Made by a program: the position numbers and the translations under genes. A model generated the notes under the pieces. It saw nothing but the letters and a program-made list of their open reading frames with translations. It ran no database searches and was not told the origin of the DNA. From JBEHWX01 sp048498995 (GTDB lineage Bacteria > Bacteroidota > Ignavibacteria > OLB7), in the NCBI GenBank assembly GCA_048498995.1, contig JBEHWX010000102.1, forward strand, positions 1-20,656: a DNA stretch of 20,656 nucleotides, written 5' to 3'. Below, piece after piece: positions 7,843 to 14,303 of this stretch. Positions within the stretch are counted from its first letter, which is position 1. Each line of letters opens with the position of its first letter.

Positions 7843-8388
7843 ATGCGAATCTTCCGTCTGTTGATACCGGCCCTGGCCCTTCTGGTCGCCCTCGTCGCCG
7901 CTCCGGCGGCCCACGCCCAGCAGGGAGATCCCAACGCCGGCGCCCCGGCCGCCGATACCCTCGGCTCCACCCTCCTGAACGAGTTCAACAAGGACTTCGA
8001 TATCGTCTTCAAGGCGGTCAAGACCGGCCTGGAGTCGCTCGGCTACGAGGTCAACTACGCCAGCAAGAAGCGGATGATGGTCGAGACCTCCTTCAAGGAG
8101 CTCGCGAAGGAGGACAACTTCTTCGACGTGATGGAGAAGTATGGCGATATCCCCTACATCCGCTCGCCGGGATGGACCGTCGGTCGCACGCGCGTGACCG
8201 TGAACTTCAACCAGATGGATTCCAACCGGGTGGAGGTGAAGGTGCAGGCGGTGATGAGCGGCTACGAGGGGCGCTTCACCAACCAGTGGCACTACTGGAA
8301 GTCCAACGGCAAGATCGAGCAGTCGGCGATGGATGCCATCGTGGCCGCCGTCGAGGCCACCGACAAGCAGACCGCCAACGGTCAGTAA
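7843..8388 (+). CDS. Exported protein of unknown function (BamC-like pattern)
   Basis: This encodes 181 residues. The ATG at 7843 is chosen because a clean signal peptide starts there (about residues 1-25, ending AHAQ); the frame also extends upstream to 7765, but that part looks non-coding. The mature part begins with a helix of the type DIVFKAVKTGLESLGY, followed by strands (YEVNYASKKRMMVETSF, VGRTRVTVNFNQM, RVEVKVQAVMSGYEG) and a final helix. This helix-then-antiparallel-sheet order recalls small periplasmic or lipoprotein domains such as BamC or DUF4136, but no family motif settles it. It stands alone, with hairpins on both sides. Confidence 0.72.
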   Translation: MRIFRLLIPALALLVALVAAPAAHAQQGDPNAGAPAADTLGSTLLNEFNKDFDIVFKAVKTGLESLGYEVNYASKKRMMVETSFKELAKEDNFFDVMEKYGDIPYIRSPGWTVGRTRVTVNFNQMDSNRVEVKVQAVMSGYEGRFTNQWHYWKSNGKIEQSAMDAIVAAVEATDKQTANGQ

Positions 8389-8412
8389 TCGGGCATCCGA
8401 GCGATCCTTTCG

Positions 8413-8450
8413 ACAAGGGATGATGGGGAGATCCCCCCGTCATCCCTTGT
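8413..8450 (+). terminator. Intrinsic-type terminator after the exported protein
   Basis: A stem of 16 pairs joins 8413-8428 and 8435-8450 (ACAAGGGATGA pairing perfectly with TCATCCCTTGT, then a T-G and four G-C pairs) around a 6-nt loop. It is followed by TCCGTTTCC and begins 24 nt after the stop. Confidence 0.65.
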
Positions 8451-9014
8451 TCCGTTTCCTGCCCATGGGAATCGGCGGGAGATCAGGGGTGGGGACATGG
8501 GGTGGCCGCGCGTCTTCAGCGCGCTCCGGTGTGCCGCCGGGTGGCCTAGCGCCCCGCGTGCCCGGCGTGGGATGCGGAGGCTCGTGCGGCCCTCCGTGAT
8601 CGCCCCTCCGGTTGCGAATAGCGCACGCTGAAGACGTACGCCTCCCAGAGTGCGTTGCTCCGGGAGCGCCTGCCGACGCATGCCATATGAGCGCGTGATT
8701 TCCGCCCCGATGGGCGGGCCCGTTATGATGGCCGCCGACGCGGTGTCTCACGGTGAAGGAACCGGAGAGGCGGGAGACGAGAATTGCCCGGAAGAGTGGT
8801 AATTTCCGCGACGCTCCCGATCTCCCTTCCAACCGATCGGGAGCGCCATCCGTGGCCGTTCGGCAGCCGGCTGGTGGGGGGTATCGCCTCCGGCCCGCGA
8901 GCATTCCCGTTCCCTGCCCACGTCCCGACGCAGCCCGCGCCCCGCGCGGACAACCGTCAGCCGACGCGACCGTTGCCGATAACCGAGCTACGTATCCATC
9001 CGGACAGAGCCTGT
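8451..9014. other. Long intergenic region with inverted repeats
   Basis: I see no gene that I would support. CGTCTTCAGCG (8511-8521) is matched by its exact reverse complement at 8626-8636, and the flanks keep partial complementarity. A second element, a perfect 11-bp stem (8812-8822 with 8835-8845, 12-nt loop), lies in the presumed leader of the giant surface-protein gene. No tRNA-like fold or transposase remnant was found. No clear promoter for 9015 is visible. Confidence 0.5.
8812..8845 (+). other. Leader hairpin upstream of the giant surface-protein gene
   Basis: A perfect 11-bp inverted repeat (left arm CGCTCCCGATC) has a 12-nt pyrimidine-rich loop, 169 nt before the ATG at 9015. There is no T-run after it. 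It could be a regulatory or mRNA-stability stem, or an operator. Confidence 0.4.
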
Positions 9015-12000
9015 ATGAAACGTATCGCGACCCTCTACCCAGTCCTCTTCCTGCTGCTGACCCTGGCCGCCATCGCGCAGCCACAGGTCTCCTATATAGT
9101 TCCGGATATCGGCGCGGTGGGGATGAACACCTACGTCGAGATCATCGGGCCGACCGCCACGACCGGCAACTTCGGCACCGACGGGCTCTACCTCAACCAG
9201 CCGGGGGACGCGGTCCGCGTCTATCCGGCCACCATGTCCGATACCGCCTTCGTGCTGATCGGGCCAGTGGTGGTCAGCTGGAACGGGAGGATGATCTCCA
9301 CGCAGATCTTCGTCCGGCCGGGAGCGCCGAATCAGACGATCAACCTGCTGGTGGATCGGGGAGGCTCGCAGAGCAACCTCTTCACGTTCGACATCGTGAC
9401 CCCGCAGACGATCCCGGCCCTGAGCGGCGGCGGCACTCTCGGCTCCGGCGGCAACATGGGTACCCGCTCCAAGCGTGGGGCGATGATCGTCAACGGCCTG
9501 ACCATCAACAGCGGCGCCTACTCCGTCAGCACCGCGGATCCCGACAACCTCACCAACGGCAATCAGGGATATCTCCCCTTCGTGCTGATCTCGAAGGGGC
9601 CGATCACGATCGCCTCCGGCGCGTCGCTCAACGTGAACGCCTCGAATCAGAACGGCGGCCCGGGCGGCGGCGGCGGCGCGGGGAAGACGCTGGACGCGAT
9701 CACGGCCGGCGCCGGCTTCACCGACGGCGGCGAGGGATACACCGGCGGCGGCGAGGGAAGCTTCAATCCGTTCCTCGGCGGCACCAAGCAGTTCCGCTCG
9801 CCCGGCATTTCCAGCGGGTCGAGTAACACTCCCCTCAATGGCGCCTCCCTCAACGGCGCCCCCGGTGGAGGATCGCGGCGTCCGGCATGCGCCGAGGATG
9901 CCGGCGGCGGAACGGGGCATCCGTTCGGCACCGGCGGCGCCGGATGGTGCGGTGAGACCACCAACCCGAACGGTGGATATGGCGGTGGCTCCGGCGGTGG
10001 ACAGCTCGCGATCGGCGGCGGCGGCGGATATGCCACCCCCGGCGGCAATGCCAGCGGCGCCGGAACCTCGGGTGGTCGCGTGCATGGCAACAGCATGGGC
10101 GTTCCGATGGCCGGCGGCTCCGGCGGCGCCTCCGGCAACCCGCAGGGGGCCAGCGTCACCTCCGGTTTCGGCGGCGGCGGCGGCGGCGTGATCTCCCTCT
10201 ACTCGATGAGCACGCTTCAGGCTTCCGGCTCGGTCGATGCCCGTGGCGCCAACGGCGGCGCCTCGAGCGCCACCGGACAGCCCAACGGCGGCTCCGGCTC
10301 CGGCGGCATGGTGATCCTCGGCGGCAAGACGCTGGCGACTACCGTCGGCGCCAGCAGCGTCAACATCACCGGTGGCGCCGCCTCGAATGGCTTCGGCGCC
10401 GGCGGCGCCGGACGCGCGCGCTTCGACGGCCCGACCAACCCGGCCTTCCCGAGCCAGGGGAGCAGCTACCAGGGGCCGACCATCGACACGCTCACCTACG
10501 TCACCAGCCGCACCTTCACCCTCTCCGGCTCCTTCGCCGGCGGGAGCATTCCGGGGGGCAGCCTCCGGATCTACATGAAGAGCGACAACTCGCCGGGGTG
10601 GACCCAGCTCGGCGCCCCCGGCACCTCCAATAACCGGTGGAGCCTCAGCTTTACCGCGGCAGCCGGCGCCGGCAACTACTACTTCGTCGCCATGCAGTCG
10701 ACCCCCACCAACCGCACCAGCCCGTTCGACGCCGAGCCGCAGTGGGTCCTCTCGCAGGCCGCCGCCAATGTCGTCAAGGTGCAGTTGCTGCCGAAGATCA
10801 ACACCGACAAGAACGTCGACAACTTCGCCGACATCAAGTGCGAGACCGAGCGGGTCGATTCGGTGAAGGTCTGGAACAGCGGCGACGATATCCTCCGGAT
10901 CACGCAGGTGTCGCTGGCGCGCAACGATCAGTTCTTCACCATCCTGCCGCCGCACAACGCGCCGTTCACCCTGGCCAAGGACAGCTCGGTCTACATCAAG
11001 ATCCGCTACGCCCCCTCCTCGCCCGGCACCCGCGCGGATACGCTCCTGCTGGTCAACAACGACCCGACGCGCAACCCGGCCAAGGTGACCCTGATCGGCA
11101 AGAAGCTGAACATCAATCCCTTCTTCTCCCAGACCGAGTTCGACTTCGGCGACGTCTGCATCGACTCGACCGTCGTGCGCTCGATCTGGTTCCATTACCA
11201 GGGAGATATCCAGGCTTCGCTGGATGGCGTGGCGCGCTTCGCCACGGGGACCACGAGCTTCACGCTCCTGCCGATCGCCGGACTTCCGCGTCCGGTCAAC
11301 AACAACGACAGCGTCGAACTGAAGGTCTCCTTCACGCCGACCGCCGGCGGCGGATATACCGATGAATACGAGGTGACCGTCGGCCCCTGCGGCCAGAAGG
11401 TCCGCTTCATCGTCAAGGCGCGCGGCGTCAAGACCGCCGTCGCCGTGAACCCCGATCCGCTGGCCATCGGCGACGTCCGGATCGGCACCCCCCGCCTGGT
11501 TCCCTTCTCGGTGATCAACACCGGCACGATCGCCGGCACGATCCGGAAGGTCTATCTCACGCCGGCCGATCCGGCCTTCGCCATCACCGGCGATCCGACC
11601 GGCACGCCGCTGATCCCGACGCAGTCGCAGTCCGGCCAGCTCACCTTCACGCCGGGCGCCGCGCAGAGCTACGCGGTGCAGCTCTGCGTGGTGATCGACG
11701 GACTCTGCCCGGACACGACCTGCATCCCGGTCACCGGCCGCGGCGTCACCTCGCTGCTGCTGCTGTCGCGCTCGGAGGATACGATCACCGCCGACAAGTG
11801 CTTCGACGCTCCGCCGACGGCGACCGACACGATCAAGCTCTACAACCTCGGCACCGCCTCGGCCAGGATCGACGGCATCACCGCGGCCAACGGGCTGGTG
11901 GGAACCACGGCGCTGCCGGGCATTCCGACAGATCTGAAGCCGAACGATTCGATCCTGGTCACGATCACCTGGAACGCAACGCAGACCGGCACCTTCCGCG

Positions 12001-14138
12001 ACACGCTCCGGATCACGACGCAGTCGGAGGATCCGAAGCAGCGTCTGCTCCTGCTGCCGCTGACGCTCGTGCACGACCGGGTCAGCACCGCCGTGCTGAA
12101 GGGAGATGCCAGCCCGATCCCCTCGGAGGTCGATCTGGGCGATATCTACGAGTGCATGCTGCCGCTGAAGTACGACATGCTCCTGAAGAACAACGGCACG
12201 GTGCCCGACACGCTCGTGGCCTCGCTCGCCTCCGGCACGGCGTTCACGCTGAGCCCGGCGGTGCTTCCGTACGCGGTCGATGCCGGCGCCTCCAAGCCGG
12301 TCTCGGTCACCTTCACGAGCACCACCCAGGGGGTCTATCGCGACACGCTCCGCCTCAAGAGCACGGTCTGCCCGAACGACTCGTTCATGATTCCGTTCGT
12401 GGCCACCTATTACGTGCTGCTCAACGACGCGCCGGAGGTGAACTTCGGCAACAAGAACGTCGGCTTCCCGGCGGTGAAGACCGCCACGGTGACCAACACG
12501 AGCACCACGCCGAACAACGTCCGGATGAGGATCGACAGCATGCGGGTGGTGCCGGGGGACGGCACGTTCACGATCGGCACGCCGGTTCCGACCTTCCCGC
12601 ACGAGGTGGCGCCGGGGGAGACCTTCTCGCAGAACGTCGTCTTCACCCCGCCGTCCGAGGCGGACTTCACCGGCGAGCTCTGGCTCTTCGTCGGCGGCCC
12701 CTGTCCGGACACGATCAAGGTTCCGCTGCGCGGCAAGGGAATCCAGTCGAACGTGCTGGTCCAGCCGGGCGCGCTCAACTTCGGCACCAAGTACGTCTGC
12801 CAGGATGATTCGGTGCTGGTGGTGACGGTGAAGAACATCGGCAAGGCGCCGTTCAACATCACCGGCGCGGGGATCGACGGGCAGGACAAGATCGCCTTCG
12901 AGATCACCCGCACGCCGCAGCCGCTGCCGCTCCAGCCGAAGCAGGAGGATACCATCATCGTCCGCTTCAGGCCGAGCCTCGCCTCGGCCGACGGCCTGCT
13001 GCGCGCCACGCTGAAGATCACGACCGACGACAACACCGGCCCGGAGATCACGATCGATCTGGTCGGCGAGCGCCGCCGTCAGGTGCTCACCACGCCGAAC
13101 AATCTCGACTTCGGCCGCGTGGAGGTGGGGGAGAGCGATACCATGCTGGTGACGCTCGAGAACCGCACCACCGACTCGCTCATGCTGGACGATCTGTCGA
13201 TCGCCCCGCCGTTCGAGCTGCTCGACCAGCCGACGCCGATCCTGATTCCGCCGCTCGACTCGGTCAAGGTGCGGGTCCGCTTCTCGCCGACCGACAGCAC
13301 CAAGCAGGAGACGCCGCTGGTGGCCGCCGAGAGCCGCCCCTGCGTGGATACCACCAGGCTGATCGTGAAGGGACAGGGGAAGATCACGCCGGTGGGAACC
13401 GTCGAGATCGTGATCCCGCTCGACCTGAAAGGAAAGCCGGGGGACCGCGTGGCGATCCCGATCGTGATGACCAAGGCGGCCGCCCTGGCCGAGACCGGCG
13501 TGACCACGTTCGAGGCGAAGATCCACTTCAACCGGACGTTGCTGATCCCGATCGGCGCCAGAAGCAAGGGGGAGAAGGTGAAGAAGGGGACCGCGGGCTC
13601 GGCGGTGCAGACCGGCAGCATCCTCGACACCTCGACCGTCGGCGACCAGAAGGTGGTCCGGATCCGGATCACCAACGTGCCGATGATCCTCGAGCCGGAT
13701 ACGCTCGGCTTCATCGACGCCCTGGTGATGCTCGGCGACGCGGCGTCCACGCCGGTGGTGATCGACACCCTCTACTGGACCGACGGCCTGGTGAAGGGAA
13801 CCAAGCGCGACGGACTCTTCTCGCTCGACAGCATCTGCCTGGACGGAACCACCCGTCTGGTCCGCGCGACGAACGAGTTCGGGATCAAGCTCGCCGTGCC
13901 GAACCCCTTCAATCCCTCCACCGAGATCTACTTCGAGACGGTGGAGCAGGGGCCGACCACGCTGGCGATCTACGATGCGTACGGACGCGTGGTCCAGACG
14001 CTGATCGACCGGGAGGATCTGCCGGTGGCCGAGCACAGGGTAACCTGGAGCGCGCCGGAAGCCTCCTCCGGCATCTACTACGCGGTGTTGATAACGCCGA
14101 CCCAGCGGAGCGTCCACACGCTGCTGCTGGTCAAGTGA
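9015..14138 (+). CDS. Giant T9SS-secreted surface protein: Gly-rich + 8 ASH repeats + cohesin-like + sorting domain
   Basis: This encodes 1707 residues from the ATG at 9015, where a signal peptide begins (about 1-22, LFLLLTLAAIAQ). In order: an IPT/TIG-like segment (about 25-130); a beta-helix-like Gly-rich region (about 212-472, strands such as VISLYSMSTLQASGSVDARG between GGGSGG loops); an Ig-like linker (about 490-590); eight choice-of-anchor-D/ASH Ig repeats of about 100 residues (about 596-1455), most with FGxV and NxG motifs; a cohesin-like domain (about 1460-1610); and a type A T9SS sorting domain (about 1628-1707, beginning VPNPFNPSTEIYF). Such proteins are exported through T9SS and attached to or shed from the cell surface, probably as adhesins or matrix components. 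The repeats carry an ordered set of cysteines. The gene contains no TTA, CTA or TCA codon. The architecture is secure; the function is inferred. Confidence 0.88.
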   Translation: MKRIATLYPVLFLLLTLAAIAQPQVSYIVPDIGAVGMNTYVEIIGPTATTGNFGTDGLYLNQPGDAVRVYPATMSDTAFVLIGPVVVSWNGRMISTQIFVRPGAPNQTINLLVDRGGSQSNLFTFDIVTPQTIPALSGGGTLGSGGNMGTRSKRGAMIVNGLTINSGAYSVSTADPDNLTNGNQGYLPFVLISKGPITIASGASLNVNASNQNGGPGGGGGAGKTLDAITAGAGFTDGGEGYTGGGEGSFNPFLGGTKQFRSPGISSGSSNTPLNGASLNGAPGGGSRRPACAEDAGGGTGHPFGTGGAGWCGETTNPNGGYGGGSGGGQLAIGGGGGYATPGGNASGAGTSGGRVHGNSMGVPMAGGSGGASGNPQGASVTSGFGGGGGGVISLYSMSTLQASGSVDARGANGGASSATGQPNGGSGSGGMVILGGKTLATTVGASSVNITGGAASNGFGAGGAGRARFDGPTNPAFPSQGSSYQGPTIDTLTYVTSRTFTLSGSFAGGSIPGGSLRIYMKSDNSPGWTQLGAPGTSNNRWSLSFTAAAGAGNYYFVAMQSTPTNRTSPFDAEPQWVLSQAAANVVKVQLLPKINTDKNVDNFADIKCETERVDSVKVWNSGDDILRITQVSLARNDQFFTILPPHNAPFTLAKDSSVYIKIRYAPSSPGTRADTLLLVNNDPTRNPAKVTLIGKKLNINPFFSQTEFDFGDVCIDSTVVRSIWFHYQGDIQASLDGVARFATGTTSFTLLPIAGLPRPVNNNDSVELKVSFTPTAGGGYTDEYEVTVGPCGQKVRFIVKARGVKTAVAVNPDPLAIGDVRIGTPRLVPFSVINTGTIAGTIRKVYLTPADPAFAITGDPTGTPLIPTQSQSGQLTFTPGAAQSYAVQLCVVIDGLCPDTTCIPVTGRGVTSLLLLSRSEDTITADKCFDAPPTATDTIKLYNLGTASARIDGITAANGLVGTTALPGIPTDLKPNDSILVTITWNATQTGTFRDTLRITTQSEDPKQRLLLLPLTLVHDRVSTAVLKGDASPIPSEVDLGDIYECMLPLKYDMLLKNNGTVPDTLVASLASGTAFTLSPAVLPYAVDAGASKPVSVTFTSTTQGVYRDTLRLKSTVCPNDSFMIPFVATYYVLLNDAPEVNFGNKNVGFPAVKTATVTNTSTTPNNVRMRIDSMRVVPGDGTFTIGTPVPTFPHEVAPGETFSQNVVFTPPSEADFTGELWLFVGGPCPDTIKVPLRGKGIQSNVLVQPGALNFGTKYVCQDDSVLVVTVKNIGKAPFNITGAGIDGQDKIAFEITRTPQPLPLQPKQEDTIIVRFRPSLASADGLLRATLKITTDDNTGPEITIDLVGERRRQVLTTPNNLDFGRVEVGESDTMLVTLENRTTDSLMLDDLSIAPPFELLDQPTPILIPPLDSVKVRVRFSPTDSTKQETPLVAAESRPCVDTTRLIVKGQGKITPVGTVEIVIPLDLKGKPGDRVAIPIVMTKAAALAETGVTTFEAKIHFNRTLLIPIGARSKGEKVKKGTAGSAVQTGSILDTSTVGDQKVVRIRITNVPMILEPDTLGFIDALVMLGDAASTPVVIDTLYWTDGLVKGTKRDGLFSLDSICLDGTTRLVRATNEFGIKLAVPNPFNPSTEIYFETVEQGPTTLAIYDAYGRVVQTLIDREDLPVAEHRVTWSAPEASSGIYYAVLITPTQRSVHTLLLVK
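9650..10430 (+). repeat. Gly-rich low-complexity coding region
   Basis: Runs of GGC/GGA codons encode poly-Gly loops that alternate with short hydrophobic strands, as in Gly-rich beta-helical surface proteins. Cys292 and Cys312 (nt 9888 and 9948) are its only cysteines and sit 20 residues apart, so they may pair. Confidence 0.7.
10800..13385 (+). repeat. Array of eight ASH/choice-of-anchor Ig-like repeats
   Basis: Repeat starts lie near nt 10800, 11128, 11437, 11755, 12120, 12430, 12765 and 13085. Each unit opens with an FGxV-like strand A and closes with a strand G of either the canonical type (NNDP, SEDP, DDNTG) or a Cys type (PCPDT, LCPDT, PCVDT). The sequences are diverged, so this is an old protein-level array and not a recent DNA duplication. 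Confidence 0.75.
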
Positions 14139-14303
14139 GCCTCGTACCGAACCAGGCTTCACGCTAAGTGAGCTCGACGCGGCGCGGGATGATCGGATGA
14201 TGCGAAACGAATCGTATCTTCCTCCGGCCATCCCGCGCTGCGATGGCTTCTCGCCCCGATCTGACCTATTGCCAGGTATTCCGACATCCAACGCGAATTA
14301 TCG
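14139..14303. other. Intergenic region with long-loop inverted repeat
   Basis: GCGCGGGATG (14182-14191) pairs exactly with CATCCCGCGC (14229-14238) across a 37-nt loop that contains TATCTT, a weak -10-like string. I see no certain terminator for the giant gene and no certain promoter for the next. Confidence 0.35.

Noticed and set aside
8451..9014. tRNA or riboswitch in the long gap
   Set aside because: No TTCGA loop with a matching acceptor stem and no recognisable aptamer core was found; only simple hairpins are supported.
8382..9084. Overlapping frames in the intergenic region (minus 8382-8681, minus 8440-9084, plus 8753 onward)
   Set aside because: Compositions are Arg/Pro/Gly-rich, none has a ribosome site or domain, and one crosses the terminator at 8413-8450.
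8988..14291. A 1767-codon open frame on the minus strand
   Set aside because: It is exactly in register with the sense gene and exists only because that gene lacks TTA, CTA and TCA codons. Its translation is low-complexity and Arg/Gly/Asp/His-rich, with no domain.
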